A stretch of 33,459 bases of DNA from Pseudomonadota bacterium (GCA_029779435.1 JAKPAM010000223.1:1-33459), one strand, 5' to 3'. Numbered from the stretch's first letter, positions 16,450-25,541 are shown. Notes: generated from the letters alone by a model not told the origin. Made by a program: numbers and translations.

Positions 16450-17902
16450 CGGGACAGCCGGCGCGCGGCGCTGGTACCAGCGTGTATGGCAGCGCCGCGG
16501 CGCGCTCGCCCATGCGCTGGTGCTGATCGCCGTCATCGCGGCGATGCTCGCACTGCTCGATCGCATGCTGATCGCGCAATGGACCGAGGACGCGCATACG
16601 GCGCTGCTCGACGAGGCGCGCCGGCTGTCGCGCCTCGCGCAAAGCGCGCAGCGCTCCGACGCGGCGTTCGATCCGCAGGTATTGCAGGAACGGGTCGACC
16701 AGGCGCTGAACGGGCGCGATGACCTGCTGTGGCGGGTGGTACCGTCGCCGACATCGTCGGTATCCTCGGCTTCTTCGCCGTCCTCGACGTCCTCGGAGGT
16801 CCGCTCGCCGCGCGACGATCCTGATCGCGCAAGGATCCAGCGCCGGTCGCTGCCCGATGGCGATGTCGACGTGCTGCCGCTGACGATCGGTGCCGATCGC
16901 ACCGCGGCCTTGTCGATCGAACTGATGAGGCCGGTGGCCGGGGTGGCGGACCGCCAGGCCCGTTTTCGTGGCGTGCTGCTCGGGCTGGGCCTTGGTGGCG
17001 TGGCGATCGTGGTCGCGCTGACGTGGCTGGGCGCGCGCCGGGCGGCCCGGCGGCTGCGCCGCCTGTCGCGCGACGCGCAGCGGCTCGCCGACGGCGGGCG
17101 GCTGTCGACGGCCGACGTCGATGCCGAACTGCTGCCGCTGGTCAGCGCGTTCAACGCGACGCTCGACGAGCTGCAGGCCGCTTACCGCCAGTCCGAAGGG
17201 TTTTCGGCCGACGTCGCGCACGAACTGCGATCGCCGCTGGCGACGCTGATCGGCGGCACGCAGTTCGTGCTCAGCCGTCCCCGGTCGATCGAGGCGCTGC
17301 GCGAGGCGCTCGCGTCGAACCTCGAGGAACTCGAGTCGCTGAAGCATCTGGTCAACGACATGCTGTTCCTCGCGCGGGCCGATCGCGGCGAGCGGGCGCA
17401 GAGCCTGCAGCGGACCGACCTGGGCGAACTGGCCGATGCGACGATCGATTACTGCGCGGCCCTGTTCGAAGAAGCCGGGCTCGCCGTGCATCGCGTCGGT
17501 TCGGCCACGGCCGTCTGCAATGCGGCGTTGATTCGCCGCGCGATCGCCAACCTGCTGTCCAACGCCTGCCAGCATGCCGGCGGCGACCGGCGCGTGATCC
17601 TGCACCTGGAGGCCGTACCGGGCCGGGTCCGGATCTGGGTGTTCAACGCCGGCGATCCGCTGACCGCCGAGGTCATCGGCCGAATGTTCGATCGCTTCTA
17701 TCGCGCCAACGCCGCGCGTTCGGGCCACGGCGCGCACCATGGTCTGGGCCTGGCGATCGTGCAGGCGGTGGCCCGGATGCACGGCGGATCGGTGTTCGCG
17801 CGCGCCCGCGCCGACGGCAACGAGATCGGCCTGGAGATCCCCGGTGCGCTGGCCTCGGCGCAGCGCCGCGTGCGCGACCGCGTGCACGAGCCGGGTCTCT
17901 GA
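16430..17902 (+). CDS. Sensor histidine kinase (CusS/QseC-like)
   Basis: A 490-aa membrane kinase. The first membrane segment is at about residues 24-44, then a periplasmic region containing a Ser-rich repeat (DNA about 16747-16810), a second membrane segment at about 184-202, a HAMP linker, and a HisKA domain with His264 in [18 protein letters not shown]. The ATPase domain has N-box [20 protein letters not shown] in place of the D-G-G box and [16 protein letters not shown]. This N-G-D replacement is common in heavy-metal sensor kinases. ATG 16430 overlaps the regulator stop by 20 bases. The periplasmic part has no recognised ligand domain, so the signal is unknown. Confidence 0.88.
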   Translation: MSSSVADGTAGARRWYQRVWQRRGALAHALVLIAVIAAMLALLDRMLIAQWTEDAHTALLDEARRLSRLAQSAQRSDAAFDPQVLQERVDQALNGRDDLLWRVVPSPTSSVSSASSPSSTSSEVRSPRDDPDRARIQRRSLPDGDVDVLPLTIGADRTAALSIELMRPVAGVADRQARFRGVLLGLGLGGVAIVVALTWLGARRAARRLRRLSRDAQRLADGGRLSTADVDAELLPLVSAFNATLDELQAAYRQSEGFSADVAHELRSPLATLIGGTQFVLSRPRSIEALREALASNLEELESLKHLVNDMLFLARADRGERAQSLQRTDLGELADATIDYCAALFEEAGLAVHRVGSATAVCNAALIRRAIANLLSNACQHAGGDRRVILHLEAVPGRVRIWVFNAGDPLTAEVIGRMFDRFYRANAARSGHGAHHGLGLAIVQAVARMHGGSVFARARADGNEIGLEIPGALASAQRRVRDRVHEPGL

Positions 17903-17915
17903 CTGCTCGTCCTAA

Positions 17916-17988
17916 GGGAAGCGCTGATCCGTTCCATCCGATCGGGCGAATCGATCAACGCTTCCCAAGATGACAGCTTGGTCATCTT
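17916..17988 (+). terminator. Two consecutive hairpins after the sensor kinase
   Basis: The first arms are GGGAAGCGCTGATC (17916-17929) and GATCAACGCTTCCC (17953-17966), pairing at 13 of 14 positions with a 23-base loop. Immediately after comes AAGATGAC (17967-17974) and GTCATCTT (17981-17988), a perfect 8-bp stem with a 6-base loop followed by a T-rich stretch (GATTTCATGCTTT). Together they probably end the iron operon; the T-tract is imperfect. Confidence 0.5.
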
Positions 17989-18014
17989 GATTTCATGCTT
18001 TGGTTAGTTGCGCA

Positions 18015-18029
18015 TGAATATGATTCTCA
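18015..18029. promoter_or_regulatory. Fur-box-like site upstream of TonB receptor
   Basis: TGAATATGATTCTCA matches the 7-1-7 Fur core TGATAATnATTATCA at 11 of the 14 defined positions. It lies 34 bases before the start of the receptor gene in a short AT-rich stretch, where Fur would block RNA polymerase under iron-replete conditions. This is a by-eye match to a known consensus. Confidence 0.6.
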
Positions 18030-18062
18030 GTTGTTTTCACTAACGATGAGACATCCTTACCC

Positions 18063-20375
18063 ATGCGCACCCGCACCGCCGACTTCTTCGCCGGGGCCCG
18101 ATCGGCCCTGCCGTCCCGCCATCGCCTGACGGCGATTGCCCGCGCCGCGTCGCTGTGCGGCCTCGCGGCCGCATCGGCGTCGGCGCTCGCGCAGACCCCC
18201 GCGTCCGCTCCGGCGCGAGCCCAGACGACGCCGGCGGCAACCTCGACGGCGCCCGCCGCACAGGCGGAACTGAAAGAGGTCACCGTCATCGCCAGGCCGC
18301 AGGATCCGCAGAGCACGACCGGCTCCGCTTATGTGCTGACCGAACGCGAGCTCGAGAAGTTCGACGCGACCAACGTCAACAACGTGCTGCGCCGCGTGCC
18401 CGGTGTCTACGTGCGCGAGGAGGACGGCCTCGGCACGTTCCCGAACATCGGCATCCGTGCCGGGTCGTCGGCCCGCAGCGGCCGCATCTCGATCATGGAG
18501 GACGGTATTCCGGCGGCCATGTCCCCGTACGGGAATACGTCGGCGTACTACTTCCCGACGATGGCCCGGATGTCGGGGATCGAGGTGTTGAAGGGTCCGG
18601 AGATCCTGCTCTACGGTCCGCAGACGACGTCCGGCGCGATCAACCTGCTGTCGACCCCGATTCCCGAGGTCGCGCGCGGCACGCTCAAGGCCGAGATCGG
18701 CCAGTACGGTACGCGGATGATCCACGCCAACTACGGCGCGACGATCGGCCAATGGGGCGTGCTCGCCGAGACGTTCCAGCGCACGACCAATGGTTTCCAC
18801 CGGATCGATCGATCGACGAACACCGGCGGCACCGACGTCGAGGAATACCTGTTCAAGGCACGCTGGCGCAGCGCGCCGGACGCCGCGTTCCGGCAGCAGG
18901 TGGACTTCAAGCTGTTCAGCGGCCGCGAGAAGGCCGACGTCAGTTACCTCGGGCTGACCGATGCCGATTTCCGCGCCGACCCCAACCGCCGCTATGGGCT
19001 CAGCCAGTACGAGCGGATGGATCGCAGCCGCCAATCCGCCAGCCTGCGGCACCAGATCCGATGGAGCCACAACACGCTGCTCAGCACGACCGCTTACTGG
19101 GCCGACACGTCGCGTCATTATGACCGGCTCAATCAGATCAACGGCGTCGGTATCGGATCGGTGACCAGTGCGATCAACAGCGGCGCGGCCAATGGACCAC
19201 TGTTGCAGCGGATCCTCGATGGCACGGCCAACACCACGCACGCGAACGGCGTGCGCTACGGCCACAACCACCAGGACTTCATCGCCAAGGGCGTGCAGAT
19301 CGAGATGCTGAACACCTTCACGACCGGCGACGTGCGCCACGAGGTGACCAGCGGCCTGCGCTGGCACGACGACACCACGAAGAACGGTACCGGCGGACCG
19401 AACAACACGATCTACCAGCAGGTCAACGGCAGCCTCGTGTTCGACAGCCAGACCACGTCGCCCCGTACCGTCGGCGAGGCCCGCGCCGTGTCGTTCTGGA
19501 TCGCCGATCGCATCACTTATGGCCGGCTGATGGTGATGCCGGTACTGCGGCACGAACGCATCCGCACCCATGCCGACGTCGACCAGCCCAGGACCGACCT
19601 GAACAGCAATGACCTGAACAAGACGACGGCGGGCCTCGGCGCCAACTATGCGTGGACGCCGAACTGGACGCTGCTCGGCGGCATCCATCGCGGCTTCGCG
19701 CCGCCGGGATCGGGCGTCGGCCAGGGCACGCGCGGCGAGGAGAGCACCAACTACGAAGCCGGTGTGCGCTATCGGCAGGGCGGTTTCGGGGTCGACGCGA
19801 TCGGCTTCTACAGCGACTTCACCAATGCGATGCGCAACTGCCTGGTCGCCAACCCGTGTCCGAACGGCGCGATCGACGGTACGCAGCAGACCGGCTCGAA
19901 GAAGGTCTACGGCCTCGAACTCGGGTTGTTCGGCGACCTGTACCAGGCCGAAGGCCGCCGCGTGCCGGTGCGCCTCGTCTACACGTACACCGACGGCGAG
20001 TACACGCGCGACTCGGACGTGGCGACCGGCGTGCGCCGCGGCGACGTCCTCGAATACGCGCCCAAGCACATGGCGTCGGCGCAGGTCGGCTACGAGACCG
20101 CGGGAGGCTGGCGCAGCTACCTGGGGCTGAACTACGCGTCGACCTCGTGCTCGACGAACACATGCGGCCGCGACGGCGTCAATGCGGCATCGCTCCAGAC
20201 CCAGGCCCTGTTCACGGTCGACCTGTCGACCGCTTACCGGATCAGCCGCGACGTCGAGATCTACGCGCGCGCCAGCAACCTGTTCGACCAGCAGAAGATC
20301 ACCAGCCGCGGCCCCGATGGCGCCCGCGGCAACATGGGGCGCTATGTCGGCGCCGGCCTGCGCGTGACCTTCTGA
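18063..20375 (+). CDS. TonB-dependent ferric-chelate receptor (FecA-like)
   Basis: A 770-aa outer-membrane receptor. The signal peptide ends near ALAQ (residue ~44), then an Ala/Pro/Thr-rich spacer, a TonB box-like LKEVTVIA, a plug domain (VLRRVPGVYVREEDGLGTFPNIGIRAG, IEVLKGPEILLYGPQTTSGAINLLS) and a 22-strand barrel ending in terminal Phe (GAGLRVTF). The plug pattern with SARSGRISIMEDGIP resembles FecA and related ferric citrate/siderophore receptors. There is no FecA-type N-terminal signalling domain, so it should not control a sigma/anti-sigma pair itself. A Fur-like site sits just upstream. The actual chelate is unknown; placement beside fbpABC supports iron import. Confidence 0.9.
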   Translation: MRTRTADFFAGARSALPSRHRLTAIARAASLCGLAAASASALAQTPASAPARAQTTPAATSTAPAAQAELKEVTVIARPQDPQSTTGSAYVLTERELEKFDATNVNNVLRRVPGVYVREEDGLGTFPNIGIRAGSSARSGRISIMEDGIPAAMSPYGNTSAYYFPTMARMSGIEVLKGPEILLYGPQTTSGAINLLSTPIPEVARGTLKAEIGQYGTRMIHANYGATIGQWGVLAETFQRTTNGFHRIDRSTNTGGTDVEEYLFKARWRSAPDAAFRQQVDFKLFSGREKADVSYLGLTDADFRADPNRRYGLSQYERMDRSRQSASLRHQIRWSHNTLLSTTAYWADTSRHYDRLNQINGVGIGSVTSAINSGAANGPLLQRILDGTANTTHANGVRYGHNHQDFIAKGVQIEMLNTFTTGDVRHEVTSGLRWHDDTTKNGTGGPNNTIYQQVNGSLVFDSQTTSPRTVGEARAVSFWIADRITYGRLMVMPVLRHERIRTHADVDQPRTDLNSNDLNKTTAGLGANYAWTPNWTLLGGIHRGFAPPGSGVGQGTRGEESTNYEAGVRYRQGGFGVDAIGFYSDFTNAMRNCLVANPCPNGAIDGTQQTGSKKVYGLELGLFGDLYQAEGRRVPVRLVYTYTDGEYTRDSDVATGVRRGDVLEYAPKHMASAQVGYETAGGWRSYLGLNYASTSCSTNTCGRDGVNAASLQTQALFTVDLSTAYRISRDVEIYARASNLFDQQKITSRGPDGARGNMGRYVGAGLRVTF

Positions 20376-20388
20376 CCGCGGGTCCAAG

Positions 20389-20431
20389 CGCAAGCCCCGC
20401 TCGCGAGGTCGAGCGGGGCAAGCCTGCTCCG
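20389..20431. repeat. REP-like hairpin, copy 1 (also likely terminator)
   Basis: CGCAAG is followed by a perfect 10-bp stem GCCCCGCTCG (20394-20403) / CGAGCGGGGC (20410-20419), then AAGCCTGCTCC. A diverged copy with the same flanks lies at 33001-33050. It sits 14 bases past the receptor stop and could terminate transcription, though no T-run follows. Confidence 0.55.
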
Positions 20432-20572
20432 GCACCGAGGTGCCCGGCTCCGGGTCACGGCGTCTCCCGCTGATGAGCGTCTCCATCCTCGCGGCGAGGG
20501 TCGGGATGCGGTATTGGCATCGAGCCTTGTCGGTTGTCGGACAGGTCCGGCTGCGCGGCAGGCATGCCCGTG

Positions 20573-21286
20573 TCATCCTGTTTGCGCGATTCGCCGCAGC
20601 GCCGCCTCGTCGACGATGACGAAATGCGAATACGCGCTCCGGATCACGCCTTCATCCTCGAGTTGCCGAAGCTCCTTGCCGACGACCTGACGGGTCCGTC
20701 CCAACATGTCGGAGAACTCGTCGCGGGAGATCTTCAGAATGATCGCGATCCCGTTCTCACGTGCTCGGCCGTAGGGGCCGATCATGCCGACGAGCGCCCG
20801 CGCGCAACGCTGCCGGACCGGCAGCAGCGCGTCGCTGCCCAACTGTTCGAACGTCGCGCGTGTGCGCAGGCATAGCAGTTGGACGACCCCGCCCATCAGT
20901 GCGGCGTCGTGCGCGAGAAGATCCAGGAAGACGGTCCTGTTGACCTGGAGCACCAGGCAATCGGTGTGCGCGACGGCGTCGTGGATCGCGTGACGCTCGT
21001 CCAGGACCGGCACGAGGTTCATTACCTGTCCTGCCTCCAGATAGCGCAGCACGTGGCGCTTGCCCCGCGCACTGGTTCGGCTCACCTCGATACTACCGTC
21101 GACGAGGATCGTCAGCGTCCCGACCGGCTCGCCGCGGCGCGACAGGATTTCGCCCTTTCCGAAGTGGCGCAACTGTCCGTGCGTGAGGAAGGCTTCCCGC
21201 GTCGCGGGATGAAGCCCGCCGAGCACTTCCCGTTCGAGTACCGCCCTTGCCAGGGCGAACTCCGGGCTGGATTGAGATTTCGACAA
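20573..21286 (-). CDS. Crp/Fnr-family transcription regulator
   Basis: A 237-aa regulator with an N-terminal cyclic-nucleotide-binding-type beta-barrel (GEILSRRGEPVGTLTILVDGSIEV) and a C-terminal Crp helix-turn-helix (ISRDEFSDMLGRTRQVVGKELRQLEDEGVI). The position of CRP's phosphate-binding GE...RSA reads LVPVLDERHAIHDAVA here, without the Arg-Ser pair, so cAMP binding is doubtful; there is no cysteine cluster for an Fnr iron-sulfur centre either. It is divergent from the TPP decarboxylase genes across 70 bases and is the likely regulator of that cluster, perhaps with a small-molecule ligand. Confidence 0.88.
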   Translation of the reverse strand: MSKSQSSPEFALARAVLEREVLGGLHPATREAFLTHGQLRHFGKGEILSRRGEPVGTLTILVDGSIEVSRTSARGKRHVLRYLEAGQVMNLVPVLDERHAIHDAVAHTDCLVLQVNRTVFLDLLAHDAALMGGVVQLLCLRTRATFEQLGSDALLPVRQRCARALVGMIGPYGRARENGIAIILKISRDEFSDMLGRTRQVVGKELRQLEDEGVIRSAYSHFVIVDEAALRRIAQTG

Positions 21287-21356
21287 TTTCTTACCTGATT
21301 TCTCACGGTACCGATCGATACGCTACGGCCTCGGACATTTCACGGCAAACGCCCCC

Positions 21357-21878
21357 ATGAATCAAGGTATCAAGGCATCCCGATACGTCGAGGCGCTGCG
21401 CGCCGTGCGGGTCGACCATTTCGTCACCGTGCCCGACTACGTACAACTCGCGCTGCACCAGCGCATCGAGAACGGCGAACCGGGAATCCGGCTCGTTCGC
21501 ACCAGCAACGAGGATCAGGCAGTCTGCACCGCGGCCGGTCTCACGATCGCCGGTCGCCGGCCGATCGTCGTTGTACAGAACCAGGGTTTCTATGCGTGCA
21601 TCAATTCGATCCGGGCGATCACGCTCGACGCGCGGATCCCGACGGTATTGCTGATCGGCCAGTTTGGTCGCGAGAACGCGAACCTGGGTCAGGAGACGCG
21701 TCGGTCTGCACGCAAGATGGTCAGCCTGCTCGAACCGATGCTCAACACGCTCGGTATCCCGTACTGGGGAGTCGAGGACGACGGCGACCTCGCGCACGTC
21801 CGGACAGCCTTCGACACCGCGGCTGGCAATCGCGGCGCGGTGGCGTTGATTGTCGGCAGACCCATCGCCTGGAACTGA
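21357..21878 (+). CDS. TPP-dependent decarboxylase, alpha (PYR) subunit, ComD-like
   Basis: A 173-aa protein equal to the PYR half of a thiamine-diphosphate decarboxylase. Features are ASRYVEALRAVRVDHFVTVPD, the cofactor-activating Glu52 in RTSNEDQAVCTAAGL, and IVVVQNQGFYACINSI, matching ComD, the alpha subunit of sulfopyruvate decarboxylase, and N-terminal halves of phosphonopyruvate decarboxylases. It lacks any TPP-pyrophosphate motif, which the next gene supplies. ATG 21357 has no good ribosome-binding site. With the beta subunit it should decarboxylate a 2-oxo acid to an aldehyde; whether the substrate is sulfopyruvate cannot be told. Confidence 0.82.
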   Translation: MNQGIKASRYVEALRAVRVDHFVTVPDYVQLALHQRIENGEPGIRLVRTSNEDQAVCTAAGLTIAGRRPIVVVQNQGFYACINSIRAITLDARIPTVLLIGQFGRENANLGQETRRSARKMVSLLEPMLNTLGIPYWGVEDDGDLAHVRTAFDTAAGNRGAVALIVGRPIAWN

Positions 21879-21885
21879 GGACACC

Positions 21886-22479
21886 ATGAAACTCATCGAA
21901 GCCTGCGCGGCGATTGCCGCGGCACGAACTGGTCGCGCGATCGTCGCGACCATGGGCGCCATGCGCGCCTTTGACCAACTGGAGTGCGGCGAGGCCCGCC
22001 TCAGTTCGGTTCCGCTGATGGGCGGGGCAGCGTCGCTTGGGCTCGGGCTCGCACTCGCGCGCCCGGACGTGGGCGTCATCGTCGTCGACGGCGACGCCAG
22101 CCTGCTGATGCAACTCGGTGGACTGGTCGGGGTGGCGGATGCCGCGCCGAAGAATTTTCTTCATTTCGTCGCGAACAATGGGTCGCAGTTCACCGGCGGT
22201 TACAACCTGGCGATCCCGGGGGCGGGCAGCGTCGACTTCCCTGGACTGGCCAGGGCGGCCGGCTACCGCTGCGTGTCGACGTTCGGTGACGAGGCCTCGC
22301 TGCGCGAGGCGCTGCCCGCGCTGCTCGCGGACGACGGCCCGAGTTTCGTCGAACTCATCGTCGAAGGCGAGCCGCCGCGCTTTGGGCCGGATGCGCCTCA
22401 GCCCGAAATGCCCGACCTGCAGTTCACTCGCATGGGTACCGAAGCCACCCGGCTTTCCAACTGGTACCAGAAACGCTGA
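21886..22479 (+). CDS. TPP-dependent decarboxylase, beta (PP) subunit, ComE-like
   Basis: A 197-aa protein matching the C-terminal TPP-binding half of a decarboxylase. The Mg/TPP motif begins VDGDASLLMQLGGL and ends at FVANNGSQFTGG, the GDG...N pattern. GGAASLGLGLALARPD precedes it as in ComE and phosphonopyruvate decarboxylases. It starts 7 bases after the alpha gene with GAGGAC upstream, and the two must assemble to give complete active sites at the subunit interface. The C-terminal ~25 residues (MGTEATRLSNWYQKR) are not recognised. Confidence 0.82.
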   Translation: MKLIEACAAIAAARTGRAIVATMGAMRAFDQLECGEARLSSVPLMGGAASLGLGLALARPDVGVIVVDGDASLLMQLGGLVGVADAAPKNFLHFVANNGSQFTGGYNLAIPGAGSVDFPGLARAAGYRCVSTFGDEASLREALPALLADDGPSFVELIVEGEPPRFGPDAPQPEMPDLQFTRMGTEATRLSNWYQKR

Positions 22480-22486
22480 GCCGCAA

Positions 22487-24187
22487 ATGGGACCATTCGA
22501 CTACATCATCGTCGGCGCCGGATCGGCAGGCGCCGCGCTGGCGGCCCGCCTCGTCGAAGGCAGCGACGCACGCGTGCTTTTGCTGGAGGCCGGCGAGGCC
22601 CGACACGAGGATTTCTGGGTGCGCGTGCCGATCGGTGTCGCCAAACTGCTGACCAATCCGCGCTATGTCTGGCAGTTCCAGACCGAAGCGCAGGCGACAC
22701 TGGCCGGCCAGCAGATTTACTGGCCGCGCGGCCGGATGCCGGGCGGATCGAGTTCCGTCAACGGAATGATCTTTGTGCGCGGCGACCCGCGTGAGTTCGA
22801 CTATTGGGCCGAACTCGGCAATCCCGGTTGGAGCCATGCCGATCTGCTGCCGTATTTCAGGCGCATGGAACACACGCGGCTCGGCAATGATGCGACGCGG
22901 GGGCGCTCGGGTCCGCTTTCGGTGACATCGCTGCGTGACGTCTTCGAGAACCCGCTGAGCCAAGCGTTCCTGCAGGCCTGTGTCCAAGCCGGCGTGCCCC
23001 AGGTCGACGATTACAACGGCGAGCGCTACGAGGGCGTCAGTTACCTGCAGTTGTCGACCGAGCGCGGCCAGCGCTGCAGCTCCGCAAAGGCCTATCTTTC
23101 CACCCCGCGTCCGAACCTGACGCTGGTGACCGGCGCGGTCGTGACCGGCATCCAATTGGAGGGCCGGCGTGCGGCCGGCGTCACCTACCGGGTCGACGGC
23201 ACGACGCACCGTGCATTGGCGCGTTGCGAGGTGGCACTCGCGGCCGGGCCGATCAAATCGCCGCAGTTGCTCGAGCTCTCGGGCATCGGCGATGCGGGAC
23301 GACTCCAGATGCTGGGCATCTCCGTGTGCCATCACCTTCCCGGCGTCGGCGAGAACTTGATCGACCACCTGCAGTCCCGGCTGGCTTTCGAGTGCACCGA
23401 GCCGATCACTCTGAACGACATCATGAGCAGCCCGCTGCGCCAGGCGTGGATGGGCATGCGCTACCTGATGAACCGGCGCGGCCCCATGGCCACGCCGTCG
23501 GCCAGCGTTCACGCGCTCGCGCGCACCCGCACCATCGAAGATCGGCCCGATGTGAAGATCCAATTGCATCACATCTCCGGCGCCGACCGTTATGCGAAGA
23601 AGGGCTACGGCCTGGATCCTTTCCCCGGTTTCAGCATCGGCTTCTTCCAACTGCGGCCGCGGTCGCGCGGCAGTGTCCACGCGACGAGTCCCGATCCGGA
23701 CGACGCTCCCCGGATCGACCCCTGCTACCTCGGCCACGAGGAGGATGCGGCCACCATGCTTCGCGCACTGCGGCTTGCTCGCATGATCAGCCGGCAGGCG
23801 GCCTTCGGACGGTACCTGAAGCGCGAAACGCGTCCAGGCATCGAGATCGACGACGACGAAGCACTGCTCTCGTACATCAGGACATCGGGACAAACGTCCT
23901 GGCATCCGGTCGGCACTTGCAGGATGGGCATCGACGAGTTGGCTGTCCTCGACAGCGCGTTGCGGGTACGAGGCATCGACGGCCTGCGCGTGGTCGATTC
24001 GTCGGTGATGCCGACGATGTGCTCATCGAACACGAACGCGGCATCGATCATGATCGGAGAGAAGGGCGCGGACCTGATGCTCGAAGACCGGCGCGGGCGC
24101 AGTCCGATCGGCTGGGCGGACGCCTCGTCCATGCCGAAGTCGGTTGAGCCTTTGCGCTCGACCGGTCAGCCAGGGCGTACCGCCTGA
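22487..24187 (+). CDS. GMC-family FAD oxidoreductase (choline/alcohol dehydrogenase type)
   Basis: A 566-aa flavoenzyme. FAD motif GAGSAG is at residues 10-15, GMC signature 1 PRGRMPGGSSSVNGMIFVRG near 83-102, GMC signature 2 GPIKSPQLLELSGIG near 255-270, and the C-terminal SSVMPTMCSSNTNAASIMIGEKGADL closes the FAD fold. Active-site His473 in SWHPVGTCRMG and the Asn of SSNTNAAS are the usual catalytic pair. It should oxidise a primary alcohol to an aldehyde (possibly on to acid). ATG 22487 lies 7 bases after the beta-subunit stop, so all three enzymes are one operon. The substrate is unknown. Confidence 0.88.
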   Translation: MGPFDYIIVGAGSAGAALAARLVEGSDARVLLLEAGEARHEDFWVRVPIGVAKLLTNPRYVWQFQTEAQATLAGQQIYWPRGRMPGGSSSVNGMIFVRGDPREFDYWAELGNPGWSHADLLPYFRRMEHTRLGNDATRGRSGPLSVTSLRDVFENPLSQAFLQACVQAGVPQVDDYNGERYEGVSYLQLSTERGQRCSSAKAYLSTPRPNLTLVTGAVVTGIQLEGRRAAGVTYRVDGTTHRALARCEVALAAGPIKSPQLLELSGIGDAGRLQMLGISVCHHLPGVGENLIDHLQSRLAFECTEPITLNDIMSSPLRQAWMGMRYLMNRRGPMATPSASVHALARTRTIEDRPDVKIQLHHISGADRYAKKGYGLDPFPGFSIGFFQLRPRSRGSVHATSPDPDDAPRIDPCYLGHEEDAATMLRALRLARMISRQAAFGRYLKRETRPGIEIDDDEALLSYIRTSGQTSWHPVGTCRMGIDELAVLDSALRVRGIDGLRVVDSSVMPTMCSSNTNAASIMIGEKGADLMLEDRRGRSPIGWADASSMPKSVEPLRSTGQPGRTA

Positions 24188-24230
24188 GCGGGGATCGCAC
24201 ATTCTCGACCAACCCATACAGAGAGACGAA

Positions 24231-25274
24231 ATGGTTCGAACCGAACAACCGCGGACAACCGCGGCCGACCCCGCCGTCGGGGTCGATCATTCGCGCAGGC
24301 GCGTCCTTGCCTCCGCGGTAGCGGGCATCGTGGCCGCTGGCGGGCTGCCGATGGCCTGGGCGCAATCCGACTGGCCGGACGGACGCCTCGTCCGTCTGGT
24401 GCTCCCGAGTGGCGCCGGAAGCGGAGCGGACATCTTCAGCCGCGCGATGGCCCAGTACTTCTCGTCCGAACTGGGCACGACGGTTCTGGTCGAGAACAAG
24501 CCGGGCGCCACCGGCATGGTCGCTGGGGAGACCGTCGCACGCGCCCCGGCCGATGGTCTGACGCTGCTCGTCTCGTTTTCTGCCGCGATCGTGGGTAACA
24601 CGCTGTTGATGAAGCCCCGAAACTTCGAACCCTTGCTGGACCTGACCCCCATCGCGCGGATCGGAGTGACCGGCAACGTGTTGATGGTTCATCCCGATGT
24701 TCCGGCGAGGTCGGTCAAGGAACTCGTCGAATATGCTCGTACACGCAACGGCGAGCTCAATTATGCGTCTTGGGGCATCGGCTCCGGCGGCCACCTCGCG
24801 ATGGAAACGGTCAAGCAGCAGACCCGCATGCGAGTCAACCATGTTCCCTATAAGTCCGTGGGGCAGATCGTGCCGGATCTGATCTCGGGCGTGGTGCCCT
24901 TGAGCTGGCTCGACGCTGCGAGCGGCCTGCCGCACATCCGCTCAGGCAAGATGCGCGCGATCGCCGTCACGAGCGTCCTGCGGATGCCGCAGCTCCCGGA
25001 CGTTGCCACGCTGGCCGAGCAGGGACTCCAGTACGATGCCCATCCGGCCTATGGCCTGTTCGGCCCCAAGAACATGCCTGCCGCGGTGGTGCAGCAGATC
25101 AACGCGCTGTTGAACCAGTGGCTCGCGCGGCCGCAGACCATCGAGTTCTTCGCGCAACACCAGAACATGCCGCGCAGCGAGCCGATGAGTGCAGAGCAGT
25201 ACGCAAGATCGCTGCAGGACGAGCTCCGGGCCTGGACCCGTTTGATCCGGGATGCGGGTCTGCAGCCTGTCTAG
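24231..25274 (+). CDS. Bug/TctC-type periplasmic solute-binding protein
   Basis: A 347-aa tripartite tricarboxylate transporter receptor of the Bug family. The N-terminus has a twin-arginine-like signal (DHSRRRVLASAVAG, ending AMAWAQ near residue 46). The mature part has the family pattern RLVRLVLPSGAGSGADIFSR, VENKPGATGMVAGETVARAPADG, HVPYKSVGQIVPDLISG and KMRAIAVTS. ATG 24231 is preceded by AGAGAGACG. Burkholderiales carry many such orphan receptors for carboxylates; no TctA/TctB membrane genes are in the window. It probably binds the acid degraded by the upstream enzymes (inference). Confidence 0.88.
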   Translation: MVRTEQPRTTAADPAVGVDHSRRRVLASAVAGIVAAGGLPMAWAQSDWPDGRLVRLVLPSGAGSGADIFSRAMAQYFSSELGTTVLVENKPGATGMVAGETVARAPADGLTLLVSFSAAIVGNTLLMKPRNFEPLLDLTPIARIGVTGNVLMVHPDVPARSVKELVEYARTRNGELNYASWGIGSGGHLAMETVKQQTRMRVNHVPYKSVGQIVPDLISGVVPLSWLDAASGLPHIRSGKMRAIAVTSVLRMPQLPDVATLAEQGLQYDAHPAYGLFGPKNMPAAVVQQINALLNQWLARPQTIEFFAQHQNMPRSEPMSAEQYARSLQDELRAWTRLIRDAGLQPV

Positions 25275-25323
25275 TGAGCCGTAACGTTCAATCGGGAAGC
25301 GATATCGTACCCACGGGGGGGCG

Positions 25324-25541
25324 ATGAAGCTTTCCGAAACCGAGACGAGGGAACTGCAGCGGCAGGCCAACTCGCGGACCGAGCGAGCAGGGTCCGCGCG
25401 TCATGCTCGATTGATCTGTCCGGGATGCTGATATCGCATCATGCGCATGCAGCCCATGGTGACTGCGAACCGCAAATCGCAGCTCGCAAGGTCTGGCTAC
25501 CTCCGGCCGTTGCAGGCGGACGACCTGGAACCAGGAGGGTA
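25324..25541 (+). pseudogene. Decayed IS630-like transposase N-terminus
   Basis: ATG 25324 opens 35 codons, MKLSETETRELQRQANS then RTERAGSARHARLI, like the N-terminal helix-turn-helix of IS630-family transposases (LSxxER.. RSR.. RARLIL). The frame breaks at TGA 25429. Fragments in other frames (CEPQIA, SGYLRPLQADDLEPG) fit the next part of such proteins weakly, up to about 25541. Nothing of the DDE domain is visible. This is judged by eye. Confidence 0.45.

Noticed and set aside
18063..20375. TonB receptor as a FecA-type transducer controlling a sigma factor
   Set aside because: No N-terminal signalling domain between signal peptide and plug, and no FecI/FecR genes nearby.
18057..20576. 839-codon open frame on the minus strand opposite the TonB receptor
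   Set aside because: It is antisense to a clear TonB receptor, rich in Arg/Ala/Asp/Val with no domain, and is the usual product of GC-biased third codon positions.
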